A DNA stretch of 64,000 nucleotides from Bacteroidales bacterium (GTDB lineage: Bacteria > Bacteroidota > Bacteroidia > Bacteroidales > VadinHA17). The notes beneath the pieces were generated by a model. It was not told the DNA's origin. It searched no databases and saw nothing but the letters and a program-made list of their open reading frames with translations. Below, one piece after another: positions 28,581 to 37,145 of the stretch. The position numbers and the translations under genes are program-made. Where the stretch lies: NCBI GenBank assembly GCA_003142255.1, contig PLLO01000013.1, forward strand, positions 1 through 64,000, given 5' to 3'. How positions within the stretch are numbered: the stretch's first letter is position 1; every line of letters begins with the position of its first letter.

Positions 28581-29102
28581 TTAATTGTTGTTCATTAATT
28601 TCTTCAATTCGTCCCACCTGGGATCATTTGTAATTTCCTCGTCTGCAATATGTTCCTTCAGCTTCTTCAGCATTTCGGGATCACAGGCGGATTTCCCGTT
28701 CTCATCTACGGAGTGCACTCTCTGAATCGGCATGGCAAGGAGAATGTACTCATAAAAGTACTGGCGAAGGTCAAGTTCATTCTCATCTGCCGGCAGGGTA
28801 ATGATATCAGGGTCGCTGTCATCGCTTACACGGCCGAATTTAACCAGGAACCTGTTCTCACAGCTTAACGGCTGCCGGAACAGTTCCAGACACCTGTCGC
28901 ACGAGATATTAACACTCCCTTCGATCCTGATAGAAAGGTCAATGTGAGTAGCAAGCTTATCTGCTTCAACCACCGCTGTCAGGCTTCCTTCCTTTATCTC
29001 CGATTCTTCAAACTGGTCAAAAAACTCTTTGTTAATCTCAAAATTATAAGAGTGATATCCTTCTTTCAAACCTCCTATTGGTATGGTAAATAAAACGGAC
29101 AT
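28581..29102 (-). CDS. yceD: DUF177/YceD family protein
   Basis: A 173-residue protein with the family motif CDRCLELF near residue 74 and an acidic C-terminal half. It normally precedes rpmF. In other bacteria YceD affects 23S rRNA/large-subunit maturation. It is the first gene of the rpmF-plsX-fabH operon here. Confidence 0.88.
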   Translation of the reverse strand: MSVLFTIPIGGLKEGYHSYNFEINKEFFDQFEESEIKEGSLTAVVEADKLATHIDLSIRIEGSVNISCDRCLELFRQPLSCENRFLVKFGRVSDDSDPDIITLPADENELDLRQYFYEYILLAMPIQRVHSVDENGKSACDPEMLKKLKEHIADEEITNDPRWDELKKLMNNN

Positions 29103-29252
29103 CTCTGCAAATTTTGGTTTGCAAAAATATGAAAGCTTCTTTAATTAAAAAAATTATCAACAAAAAAGTAACACTTTCCGCTGTAAACAGCCAAATACCG
29201 TTAAAAAACCGTTATTCACCGATTTACCATAACTCTCCCTTTCAGGTTGAAG

Positions 29253-29260
29253 TATTTTTG
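29253..29260 (+). promoter_or_regulatory. -7 element for the LiaF-like operon
   Basis: TATTTTTG fully matches TAnnTTTG, 22 bases before the ATG at 29283. No clear -33 TTG is present at the usual distance. Confidence 0.4.
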
Positions 29261-29282
29261 ACACAGATATAAAATCTTAATT

Positions 29283-29654
29283 ATGGGACATAAAGATAAA
29301 TATTGTGAAAATCGCAGGGAGCATCATCCTAGAGTTAGCATAGGGATCTTTTTCGTCCTGCTCGGGGTTGCTCTTCTGGTGGCGACGAATGATATGCTTC
29401 ACCTCGGAAGTGTAAAGGAATACTTTACATGGGAGACAGCTATGATATTCATCGGCGTTTTGCTTCTTCTCAACCTCCAATTTACCGGAGGGTTGCTGCT
29501 TATAGCGGGAGGTGCCTGGTTCCTGATGAAAGATTATTACGGCGGAATCCCCGATGCGATGAAAACCTTTTACTGGCCGGGTGTAATAGCCCTGCTTGGG
29601 TTATCATTTATAATTTCTTCCTTCTTTAAACGGAATCGTCAGAAAATTAATTAA
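29283..29654 (+). CDS. LiaI/DUF5668-like membrane protein
   Basis: The 123-residue protein has a His/Lys-rich N-terminus and four hydrophobic segments (about 18-38, 50-62, 65-80 and 95-112), of the LiaI/LiaF-like transmembrane region type (DUF5668). It is the first gene of a four-gene same-strand group with the larger LiaF-like protein, a LytS-type kinase and a LytTR regulator. A role in envelope-stress sensing is inferred from the context. Confidence 0.7.
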   Translation: MGHKDKYCENRREHHPRVSIGIFFVLLGVALLVATNDMLHLGSVKEYFTWETAMIFIGVLLLLNLQFTGGLLLIAGGAWFLMKDYYGGIPDAMKTFYWPGVIALLGLSFIISSFFKRNRQKIN

Positions 29655-29675
29655 AAATCAAATAAATTTACAGCT

Positions 29676-30425
29676 ATGGAAACAAATAATAATTACATGG
29701 ATGAGCGCCATAAACAGAGGCACGAGCATCATCATCTTACAAACAACAGGGCAATTATAGGAGTGGTACTGGTTCTTGCCGGATTGTTCCTGGTCATCAG
29801 AAATACCGGGTTTTTCCCCGAATTCATTGATCATGTGATCTTCAGCTTCCCAATGCTTCTTGTAGTTATCGGGCTTATTATGACACTGGGGTCATCTGAA
29901 AAAACAGGAGGGATCATCGTAATGGCCGTTGGCGGGTTCTTTATGATTCCCCGGCTCTTCGAGGAAACATTCCACATGTACGACATGTTCTGGCCATCGA
30001 TATTTATTATCATTGGCATAATCTTTATCGTCTCAAAGAGGAAGGGATGGCGTTCGGTGGGCACTACCGGAGCTACGGGCGATGATTACATAGATTATGT
30101 GAACGTATTCAGCGGCGGTGAGCGCCAGGTTGTTTCCGAAAATTTCAGGGGAGGCAGGATTTCGTCAGTGTTTGGCGGAATAGAACTTGACCTTACCAAA
30201 GCTAAGCTGGCTCCTGGCAGAAATGAAATTGAGATTGCATGCGTTTTCGGCGGTGCTACAATCATTGTACCTGATAACTGGTATGTGACGATAGAAGTTA
30301 CTCCTGTGCTAGGAGGATTCAGCGACTCACGCAAAATTGCCCCGGGCCGCTCGGTTGATTCAACAAGTCAGCTGGTGATCAAAGGTGCAGTTGTATTTGG
30401 CGGAGGTGAAGTAAAAAGTTATTAA
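29676..30425 (+). CDS. LiaF-like protein (DUF5668 plus toast-rack domain)
   Basis: The predicted protein has 249 residues: a His-rich N-terminal tail (HKQRHEHHH), four short membrane helices (about 27-125), then a cytoplasmic all-beta domain (140-249) with VFSGGERQVVSENFRGG and repeated FGG turns. The latter matches the LiaF C-terminal/DUF2154-like fold. LiaF proteins inhibit a cell-envelope two-component system. Here the adjacent system is LytS/LytTR, nine bases downstream, which suggests the same type of partnership. Confidence 0.8.
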   Translation: METNNNYMDERHKQRHEHHHLTNNRAIIGVVLVLAGLFLVIRNTGFFPEFIDHVIFSFPMLLVVIGLIMTLGSSEKTGGIIVMAVGGFFMIPRLFEETFHMYDMFWPSIFIIIGIIFIVSKRKGWRSVGTTGATGDDYIDYVNVFSGGERQVVSENFRGGRISSVFGGIELDLTKAKLAPGRNEIEIACVFGGATIIVPDNWYVTIEVTPVLGGFSDSRKIAPGRSVDSTSQLVIKGAVVFGGGEVKSY

Positions 30426-30434
30426 TCAATAAAG

Positions 30435-31490
30435 ATGAAACATCCTGTCCTTGGCAACAGGGTACGTATGATAGTATGGTGGCTGGCCTGGCTCTTTCTT
30501 TCGCTGGGCCAGGCACTTTTATTTTATTATGCTTTTGGCAGTTATACAAATATCAGCATTGTCGATTCAATAGCATCATTGCTTATTTTTTCCGGGATTG
30601 CCCTGTCGATATGGTATCCATTCAACTTCTTCAACAAGAGCGGAGCCAGGCCATCTTCTCTCATTATGAACCTTGTCCTTACGGGAGTTGTCTCAGTATC
30701 TCTCTGGATCTTCATCACAAAGATGATATTGCTCCTCGTGTTCCCCCAGGAAAATAATTACCAGCAGTACTGGGATGCCACATTCCCTTACAGGGTTGGA
30801 ATAGGAGTTTCTATCTATGCAATAATAATCCTTACGTACTTTCTCTTCGAGAGCCTTACAAACCTGTCGGAGAAGAATGCCCGTGAGGCAAAGCTCGAAA
30901 GCCTGGTAAAGGAGACCGAGCTTAAAATGCTGAGATCGCAGATCAATCCCCATTTCCTCTTCAACAGCCTTAACTCGATAAGCTCTCTTACCGTCACTGA
31001 TCCTGAAAAGGCAAGGAGCATGGTTGTAAAGCTTTCTGATTTCATGAGGTATGCCCTCTCAAGGAAGGATGAGCAGCCTGTTTCATTCAGGAGCGAGCTC
31101 GATAACCTGAGGCTTTATCTGGATATAGAAAAAGTAAGGTTTGGCGACAGACTTTCTACTGAAGAGCATATCGAAGGAATAACCCTGGAGGCGAAAATTC
31201 CCGTGATGCTTCTTCAGCCACTATATGAAAATGCCGTTAAGCACGGGGTATATGAAAGCACAGGCTGTGTCAGTATTGTAACAACTGCCGGAGTATCTGA
31301 AGGTATCCTTGCAATCACTATCAGCAATAGCTACGAGAACGGGGTCTCGTCGGCAAAAGGAACAGGAACAGGGCTGCTGAATGTAATAAGAAGGCTCGAA
31401 CTCACTTATGGCAACAAAGCTTCCCTCAGGACTGAAAAAAAGGATGGCATGTTTACCGTGAACCTGTACATGCCGGCAGAATTTGCTTAA
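30435..31490 (+). CDS. LytS-type sensor histidine kinase
   Basis: A 351-residue kinase with four membrane helices (about 12-32, 42-62, 78-100 and 117-135), a short coiled coil, then the His_kinase domain with MLRSQINPHFLFNSLNSI containing the phospho-acceptor His (about residue 175). A HATPase domain with QPLYENAVKHG and GTGTGLLNV follows. No extracellular domain is present, so sensing would be membrane-based or through the LiaF-like proteins. The LytTR regulator follows 19 bases downstream. Confidence 0.92.
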   Translation: MKHPVLGNRVRMIVWWLAWLFLSLGQALLFYYAFGSYTNISIVDSIASLLIFSGIALSIWYPFNFFNKSGARPSSLIMNLVLTGVVSVSLWIFITKMILLLVFPQENNYQQYWDATFPYRVGIGVSIYAIIILTYFLFESLTNLSEKNAREAKLESLVKETELKMLRSQINPHFLFNSLNSISSLTVTDPEKARSMVVKLSDFMRYALSRKDEQPVSFRSELDNLRLYLDIEKVRFGDRLSTEEHIEGITLEAKIPVMLLQPLYENAVKHGVYESTGCVSIVTTAGVSEGILAITISNSYENGVSSAKGTGTGLLNVIRRLELTYGNKASLRTEKKDGMFTVNLYMPAEFA

Positions 31491-31509
31491 ACAAATTTTC
31501 TCTTCATAA

Positions 31510-32262
31510 ATGAAAAAATTAAGAACAGTTATAATCGATGATGAGGCTCCGGCAAGGGAGCTCATGAGGTATTATCTTAAAGATTCTCCTGAACTTGACA
31601 TTATTGCTGAATGTGCAGACGGTTTTTCGGGTTTAAAGACTATCTCCGAATTGAAACCGGATCTGGTTTTTCTGGATATCCAGATGCCCCGGCTCACCGG
31701 TTTCGAACTAATTGAGGTCATGACTGAGAGGCCGGCAATAATCTTCACAACAGCGTATGATCAGTTCGCAATTAAGGCATTTGAAATGAATGCCGTGGAT
31801 TATCTTTTGAAACCCTTCCCAAAGGAACGCCTTCGTGAAGCCATTAACAAAGTGATTAAAAGATCCAGCCCTGAAAAAGCAGAAAGAATTCCCCCCTCCA
31901 GGCTTATCGAAAAGATGCCCGAGCAGGCCGGTCCTCTCAACCGCATTGTAGTCAGAAAGGGAAATGCAATAAATCTCATTCCTATAGACCAGGTGCGCTA
32001 CATTGCAGCCGAGGACGATTATGTGATGGTTTACCATTCAACAGGAAAGGCTCTTAAGCAGCAGACCATGAAGTTTTATGAAGATAACCTTCCGGGAACT
32101 GATTTTGTAAGAGTGCACCGCTCATATATTGTCCGGATACAGGACATCAACCGTATTGAACCGTACGGAAAAGACAATCATGTAGCGATTCTTAAATCAG
32201 GCGAAAAGCTGCCGGTCAGCAGGGCCGGGTACAAACATCTGAAGGAAGAGTTAAACTTCTGA
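31510..32262 (+). CDS. LytTR-family response regulator
   Basis: The 250-residue regulator has a receiver domain (acidic pair in IDDEAPARE, Asp in LVFLDIQMP, Lys in YLLKPF) and a C-terminal LytTR DNA-binding domain (about 145-248, VRYIAAEDDYVMV and FVRVHRSYIV). It is the cognate partner of the upstream LytS-type kinase. Targets are unknown; the LiaF-like operon itself is a natural candidate. Confidence 0.94.
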   Translation: MKKLRTVIIDDEAPARELMRYYLKDSPELDIIAECADGFSGLKTISELKPDLVFLDIQMPRLTGFELIEVMTERPAIIFTTAYDQFAIKAFEMNAVDYLLKPFPKERLREAINKVIKRSSPEKAERIPPSRLIEKMPEQAGPLNRIVVRKGNAINLIPIDQVRYIAAEDDYVMVYHSTGKALKQQTMKFYEDNLPGTDFVRVHRSYIVRIQDINRIEPYGKDNHVAILKSGEKLPVSRAGYKHLKEELNF

Positions 32263-32294
32263 AGTAGTGAAATGGCTATGAAAGAGCCAGATAT

Positions 32295-32325
32295 GAATAA
32301 CCTCCGGTTACGCCGGGGGTTATTC
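32295..32325. terminator. Stem-loop between convergent genes
   Basis: Arms 32295-32307 and 32313-32325 pair over 13 bases with one G-T pair around a five-base loop. It lies between the LytTR regulator gene and yidD, which converge. There is no clear T-run, so it may act as a bidirectional barrier or a weak terminator. Confidence 0.45.
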
Positions 32326-32375
32326 ACATTATGCCACATTCGTGGCAATGATATTTTAAAAGTGGTCAAATATAT

Positions 32376-32684
32376 TTATTTCTTCAAACGATTCTCTTTT
32401 TTGCTTCTCAAAACCGATAATGAAAACGGTTTGTACCGCTTAAACCTGAATAGAGGAACCGGATCATAGCCATGCGTTCCTCCGGGACGGCATCTCAATA
32501 TCCTGTTGAGCCCCATTGCAAAACCCGTAAAAGGTCCGTGGATTTTAAGTGCATCCAGCATGTACTGAGAGCATGTAGGGATATGCCGGCATGCGGGTCC
32601 TAAGAATGGAGAAATTGTGTACTTGTAAAAATGCACAGGCAGTGCAAGAATATAGGATAATATCTTTTTTACTACTTTTGCCAC
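32376..32684 (-). CDS. yidD: Membrane protein insertion efficiency factor YidD
   Basis: The predicted 102 residues have the diagnostic YKYTISPFLGPACRHIPTCSQYMLDA and GLNRILRCRPGGTHGYDPVP segments, with an amphipathic N-terminus. YidD assists YidC-dependent insertion. In most bacteria it sits next to rnpA; here rnpA is about 27 kb away. Confidence 0.95.
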   Translation of the reverse strand: MAKVVKKILSYILALPVHFYKYTISPFLGPACRHIPTCSQYMLDALKIHGPFTGFAMGLNRILRCRPGGTHGYDPVPLFRFKRYKPFSLSVLRSKKENRLKK

Positions 32685-32795
32685 CCTTCAAAGATAGCAA
32701 AAACGGGCTTGCAGGGTCAGCTTACCGACCATTACAATCCTGAAAACAAAACGATCAATCTCAGCCCGGATGTTTATAGCGGAAGAAGCCGGTAA

Positions 32796-33668
32796 TCACC
32801 TCCCTTTCACTTCAAGCCATTTGGTGTACTTGTGGATTGACCGTATTATTGCCCAGACCACAACTGCGGCAATGAAGAGTATTAACCAGATCCGGGTAAA
32901 GTATATCCGTTCTGAAAGGTAAAAGTTCCTGAAGATATCGAGCAGGAAGAAAATAACGAAGATGTTCACGAAACTGTTGTATTCCCTCTTGAACACGTTG
33001 CGGATCGAGAAGGAAATCTTTGACGGAATATATTTTATTGAGAAGGGAATAAACGAGCCTGCTTTTTCTGACCATTTATCATATGCCTCTCCGAATTTTC
33101 TTCTCAGGAACTGCTCTTCGGCAAACATTATCCTCTCGTAATAAAGCCAGTATACAAGGCAGAAAACCACAGTGAACCAGGCAGATCTCAGGAAAAGAAC
33201 AGGTCCCAGCCACATGAAAAAATTGCCGACATAAAGCGGATGCCTTACTATGGAATAGACACCTGTCACGTTAAGTTCATCTGCAATCTGGCCGGCATCA
33301 GTGTTGCGTCCAGAGGTGTTCTTTGGTGCAAAACCTACAGTAATAATTCTTATTGCCTCTCCCAGCATGCTTATGCCAAGAAAGATCATTTCGTCCCTCA
33401 GGTCAAAAATTATTGCCTGCCTGTTTCCGAGATACATCATCACAAGGCCGGCGGCAATTAAAATTACCGGGAGCCAGCTTCTTCTTTTAAAAAGCCAGTT
33501 GCCGCTGTTTTCAAATTCATGAATAAGTGCCATAAATACTAATATTGCTGCGGCAAAAGTAGGAAAATTCCAGAAACTCTGCTTTATGTGAATACTTGAG
33601 ATCCTGACTTTTATTACCTGTTGCTTTTTTAGTGCATTGAATTTTCGAATCGGCCTCATATTTTTCAA
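32796..33668 (-). CDS. ICMT/PEMT-like membrane methyltransferase
   Basis: A 290-residue polytopic protein. The methyltransferase signature GVYSIVRHPLYVGNF (about 138-152) and the later EEQFLRRKFGEAYDKW fit the isoprenylcysteine carboxyl methyltransferase/phospholipid N-methyltransferase fold. That fold uses S-adenosylmethionine on lipid-linked substrates. Two extra C-terminal helices (about 235-275) extend it beyond the core. The substrate is unknown, and the enzyme may act on a lipid head group or lipid A. Confidence 0.75.
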   Translation of the reverse strand: MKNMRPIRKFNALKKQQVIKVRISSIHIKQSFWNFPTFAAAILVFMALIHEFENSGNWLFKRRSWLPVILIAAGLVMMYLGNRQAIIFDLRDEMIFLGISMLGEAIRIITVGFAPKNTSGRNTDAGQIADELNVTGVYSIVRHPLYVGNFFMWLGPVLFLRSAWFTVVFCLVYWLYYERIMFAEEQFLRRKFGEAYDKWSEKAGSFIPFSIKYIPSKISFSIRNVFKREYNSFVNIFVIFFLLDIFRNFYLSERIYFTRIWLILFIAAVVVWAIIRSIHKYTKWLEVKGR

Positions 33669-33750
33669 AAAACAAATATTTGAAGTTGTTTGAACGTTTA
33701 TTTTAGAAAGAATTTCTATCTTTATCAGTTGTACTTAAAACATTTATGCA

Positions 33751-35166
33751 ATGGCAAGTCTCAAGTTTCTATTGGGTTTGATCCCGTCAACTGCTAAAAT
33801 TGAACAGGCTGAGAAGGCTCTGATAGCTGAATTTGACAAGCTCAATGCTTTCGCAAAGTCAGATACCCTGAAAAAATTCACGGAACTAAAAGAATTGGTC
33901 GCCTCATCCTCATTCCTTCAGAAAAAGAAAGAGATTGAATCATTAAGCTTTAAGGGTTCTGAGGAGTATGCCAGGGAGAAAGAGTTTCTTTCTCTGCAGA
34001 AAGCAAAGGATATAGTTCTCTATTTCAGAACTATCGGAGGTTCATCTCTGAAAAAATTCCAGGAACTTGACGGATCTGATAAGATCAAAGGGTATGAATC
34101 CCTCGAAAAACTTGTCCAGTCTCTCGAGTTCAGGGAAAAATCAAAATCAAAAGAATTCAAGGGATCAGATGATGAGAAGAAGCTCCAGGAATTCAACAGG
34201 CTTAAATCAAGTTCAGAAATTAAGGAATATTACACATTTAAAAAATCGAAGGAGTATACCAACTTCCTGAATACAGATGGTTCAACCCGCCTTGCCAGGT
34301 ATAATGAGCTTAAGGAATATGTCGTCACTCCGGAATTCAAGGAAAAGAAAAGTTACCTGCTCGATAAGAAAAGATTCGGAAAGAGCGATATGTTCAAGGA
34401 GCTTCAGGAGTTCGACAAGCTTAAAAAAGATAAGGATATTCTCTGGTACTTCAAAATTAAGGATTCAGATAAATTTTATGTTCTGAAGAACAGGGAGCTG
34501 ACTTTCAGCGACGAATTTGAAGGAGATAATCTGAACACGAAAACATGGCTCACAAACTACTTCTGGGGAGATAAAATTCTTCATGACAGGTATTCCGTTG
34601 AGATTGACATGCAGGCATATACCGAAAAGGATAATTTCGAGATAAGGAACAGTATCCTGAAGATCATTACAAAGCCACAGAAGGTACAGGGGAAAGTATG
34701 GTCCGGCGCCGACGGCTTTAAGACTAAGGAATTTGCCTTCACTTCGGGGCTTATTAATACCGGGAAAAGCTTCAGACAGAAATATGGAACATTCACTGCG
34801 AAGATCAAGCTTGGCGATCCTTCTGTAAAATCGGCTTTCTGGATGCTTGCCGATCAGATTACCCCGCATATCGACGTATGCCGGACATTGAACGGCAAGG
34901 TTGCCGTTAACTATTTTGCCTCTGTAAATAAAAAGGCAAAAGCTTCCGTCGGATCAAAATATGCAAATGACTTCTTTATCTTCTCACTCGAATGGAGTGC
35001 CGATAAGCTTGTCTGGAAAATCAATAATACCGAAGTTCTTACCCAGACATCAGATGTTCCGCAGGAACCGATGTATATCCTCTTCTCAGGAGGCCTCGAC
35101 AAGCCTGTTAACAGCATGACATCCATGGAGATCGACTGGGTTAGAGTATATCAGCCGAAGAAATAA
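33751..35166 (+). CDS. GH16-fold protein without catalytic residues, with N-terminal helical repeats
   Basis: This 471-residue protein has two parts. Residues 30-245 hold three tandem Lys/Glu/Phe-rich repeats of about 65 residues. Each starts near an LKKF/IKGY/LARY motif followed by ELKEL-V..F..KK, then a KGS/GKS step and a LQEF/LQKA-K..DI-YF end. Residues 250-471 are a GH16-like jelly roll (LTFSDEFEGDNLNTKTW start, KYGTFTAKI, AFWMLAD, EIDWVRVYQ end). The catalytic ExDxxE is replaced by H373-I-D375-V-C-R378, so both glutamates are lost. There is no signal peptide. I infer a binding or structural protein, not a hydrolase. A strong terminator follows. Confidence 0.8.
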   Translation: MASLKFLLGLIPSTAKIEQAEKALIAEFDKLNAFAKSDTLKKFTELKELVASSSFLQKKKEIESLSFKGSEEYAREKEFLSLQKAKDIVLYFRTIGGSSLKKFQELDGSDKIKGYESLEKLVQSLEFREKSKSKEFKGSDDEKKLQEFNRLKSSSEIKEYYTFKKSKEYTNFLNTDGSTRLARYNELKEYVVTPEFKEKKSYLLDKKRFGKSDMFKELQEFDKLKKDKDILWYFKIKDSDKFYVLKNRELTFSDEFEGDNLNTKTWLTNYFWGDKILHDRYSVEIDMQAYTEKDNFEIRNSILKIITKPQKVQGKVWSGADGFKTKEFAFTSGLINTGKSFRQKYGTFTAKIKLGDPSVKSAFWMLADQITPHIDVCRTLNGKVAVNYFASVNKKAKASVGSKYANDFFIFSLEWSADKLVWKINNTEVLTQTSDVPQEPMYILFSGGLDKPVNSMTSMEIDWVRVYQPKK

Positions 35167-35188
35167 TATTATTTGAATTCATATTTTA

Positions 35189-35220
35189 ATAGGACATGTG
35201 ATCGCATGTCCTATTTTTTT
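35189..35220 (+). terminator. Intrinsic terminator
   Basis: A ten-pair stem ATAGGACATG/CATGTCCTAT with loop TGATCG is followed directly by six T residues. It lies 22 bases after the GH16-like gene. Confidence 0.85.
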
Positions 35221-35251
35221 AAAAATCGTTTAACAATAAATACATACAGGC

Positions 35252-35449
35252 ATGAAAAACATTTTTATAGAACTGACAGATACCAATGACACCAAAATTC
35301 TTTTGAACGTTATGCATATAGCATGGATTGAAACCGGGAAAAACGGTGTAAGTATCAAGTCCAATTTGGTAAATTATTCCTTCCCGACCAAAGTAAAAGA
35401 ATCATACGAACAGGTTAAATCGTTAATTGCCTCTCTGAATTCAGACTAA
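35252..35449 (+). CDS. Small FlbD-like protein
   Basis: The 65-residue protein MKNIFIELTDTNDTKILLN has a HIAWIET core and a final amphipathic helix. The layout (two-strand start, ..N..I..IE......I......Y.VKES..EV..LI) resembles the FlbD family of flagellar-operon proteins. No flagellar genes are nearby and most Bacteroidota lack flagella, so the role is open. It is a single gene just after a terminator. Confidence 0.65.
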   Translation: MKNIFIELTDTNDTKILLNVMHIAWIETGKNGVSIKSNLVNYSFPTKVKESYEQVKSLIASLNSD

Positions 35450-35476
35450 TAAATTTTATCGTTTTCATCGTTTACT

Positions 35477-35502
35477 TGTAACTTTTTGCCTTACATAACG
35501 TC
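35477..35502 (+). promoter_or_regulatory. ECF-type promoter of the sigma gene
   Basis: TGTAAC (35477-35482) and CGTC (35499-35502) are separated by 16 bases, the classic AAC/CGTC layout of ECF sigma promoters. They lie just upstream of the sigma ATG at 35523 and suggest autoregulation. Confidence 0.65.
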
Positions 35503-35522
35503 TTTGCATTGTAAAACGTTTT

Positions 35523-36008
35523 ATGACTGTCAGGGAGTATAACAGAGCTGTTGAGGAGTTCGCTGATGCCGTTTACCGGTTCATCCGTGCTGATCTGAAA
35601 GATGATGATCGTGCAAATGATATCGTCCAGGACAGCTATGAAAAGCTCTGGCGGCATGTCGCTGAAATAGAATACAGGGTCGTGAAATCATGGCTTTTTT
35701 CGACAGCCTATCACAATATGATCGACATAATCAGGAAGGAAAAGAGAGTAACTCAGCTCGACGAATCACACGAAGAGGATTTGTTAATTAATTCGCAATA
35801 CTCCGATCTGAATGAAATCCTTCATGCTGCACTGTCGAGACTCCCTGAACAGCAGAAATCGGTTATCCTTCTGCGGGATTATGAAGGATATAGCTATGAA
35901 GAGATCGGGCAGATAGCAGGACTCACTGAAGCCCAGGTCAAAATAAATATATACAGGGGAAGGATTGCCCTTAAAAATTACATTGGTAAAATTGAAACTA
36001 TAATCTAG
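35523..36008 (+). CDS. ECF-type RNA polymerase sigma factor
   Basis: The 161 residues have sigma region 2 (ADLKDDDRANDIVQDSYEKLWRH, about 22-46) and region 4 (LPEQQKSVILLRDYEGYSYEEIGQIAGLTEAQVKINIYRGR, about 108-150). Regions 1 and 3 are missing, as expected of ECF sigmas. It is followed two bases later by a membrane anti-sigma candidate and then an outer-membrane barrel gene. An ECF promoter lies in front of both the sigma and the barrel genes, so the module is probably self-controlled. Confidence 0.94.
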   Translation: MTVREYNRAVEEFADAVYRFIRADLKDDDRANDIVQDSYEKLWRHVAEIEYRVVKSWLFSTAYHNMIDIIRKEKRVTQLDESHEEDLLINSQYSDLNEILHAALSRLPEQQKSVILLRDYEGYSYEEIGQIAGLTEAQVKINIYRGRIALKNYIGKIETII

Positions 36009-36010
36009 TC

Positions 36011-37093
36011 ATGAAGCCCGACAGATCAAACTACGAAACATGGTTAATCGACTGGCTCGACGGAACTCTCACCGCTCAGCAGACGGATGAGCTCATGGCT
36101 TTTCTCAATCAGAACCCCGATATCAGGGAAGAGGCAGATTCAATTATGATTGCCAGGATATCTCCGGCCAATGATGCTTTTTCCGGGAAGGAAAAGCTTT
36201 TGAAATCCTCTGCAGAAATTGAAATATCACAGATAGAATTTCTTTCTGCCTCGTATCTTGAAGGTGACCTCTCCCCGGAACAGAAGGCCGACTTGTTTCA
36301 GAATATTGAGCTGAACCCGGCTAACAGGGAATTCTTCGATAAAATCCAGAAAACAAAGCTTGACCCTCCCGTGGTCAGTTACAGGCATAAAAACAATCTT
36401 AAGAGAATCACGCTTGCTTCAAAAATTACCAGGATCGCAGTGATCGGACTAAGCGCCGCAGCAGTACTGGTATTTATTCTGTTAAACCATATGTTCATCC
36501 CGCGCCAGGTCGCACAAAACAGCCCTGCGGTTGCAGTTATGACCCCAGATATAATTTATATCCAACAGCCGATTATCCTTAAAGACAGGAATTATGGACA
36601 CTTCTTCCCCCGGATTGAAAAGAACATAATGAAAGCCGGCACAGAAATCCCTGCCTATGCTATTAACGATCATCCGGTTCAGCAGAATATACCTGATCCC
36701 AATGCAGGAATAGAAAGAATCCAGGGACCCGATCTGATTGCTTTCACCAGTCTCCCTGTAATCGGTACAAACCCTGAAAATATCAGCCCTGCACTGATTG
36801 CATCGTCGATTAATTATACTGCGCCGGCTTACGATGATGAAAGAAGCTGGCTGAACCGGTTTGTCGCCAGAACATTCCGCGAAAAGATCCTTAAGGAAAA
36901 CAAGGGTGCCGATAAGCCGCTGCAAAGCTATGAGCTTGCTGAAGCAGGAATTGAAGGACTTAATAAACTGCTGGGCTGGCAGATGGCGCTTGTTAAAACA
37001 AATGATAACGCAGGGGAACTTAAGTCTCTTTATTTCAGCTCTAAAGTACTGAAATTCAACGCTCCTGTCAGAAAAACTACTGAACTGCAGTAA
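36011..37093 (+). CDS. Putative membrane anti-sigma factor
   Basis: The predicted protein has 360 residues. The N-terminal half contains two copies of a short motif: WLDGTLTAQQTDEL (about 15-28) and YLEGDLSPEQKADL (about 80-93), each followed by a helix. This is the pattern of Bacteroidota anti-sigma N-termini. One membrane helix (about 138-158) is followed by a 200-residue exported domain. It has no zinc-binding HxxxCxxC motif. By position directly after the sigma gene it is the likely anti-sigma partner. Confidence 0.75.
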   Translation: MKPDRSNYETWLIDWLDGTLTAQQTDELMAFLNQNPDIREEADSIMIARISPANDAFSGKEKLLKSSAEIEISQIEFLSASYLEGDLSPEQKADLFQNIELNPANREFFDKIQKTKLDPPVVSYRHKNNLKRITLASKITRIAVIGLSAAAVLVFILLNHMFIPRQVAQNSPAVAVMTPDIIYIQQPIILKDRNYGHFFPRIEKNIMKAGTEIPAYAINDHPVQQNIPDPNAGIERIQGPDLIAFTSLPVIGTNPENISPALIASSINYTAPAYDDERSWLNRFVARTFREKILKENKGADKPLQSYELAEAGIEGLNKLLGWQMALVKTNDNAGELKSLYFSSKVLKFNAPVRKTTELQ

Positions 37094-37115
37094 CTTTTGC
37101 ATGACGTTTCCCGTC
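37089..37115 (+). promoter_or_regulatory. ECF-type promoter of the barrel gene
   Basis: AGTAAC (37089-37094, overlapping the TAA stop of the anti-sigma gene) and CGTC (37112-37115) are 17 bases apart. The following TTTTGC resembles the sigma-gene promoter (GTAACTTTT). It lies 31 bases before the barrel ATG. Confidence 0.5.
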
Positions 37116-37145
37116 ACAGCATAAGAAACATATAAATTGATAATC

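Noticed and set aside
28570-28617. A 16-codon upstream extension of rpmF
   Set aside because: L32 begins with MPNPKRK. The extension overlaps the DUF177 gene.
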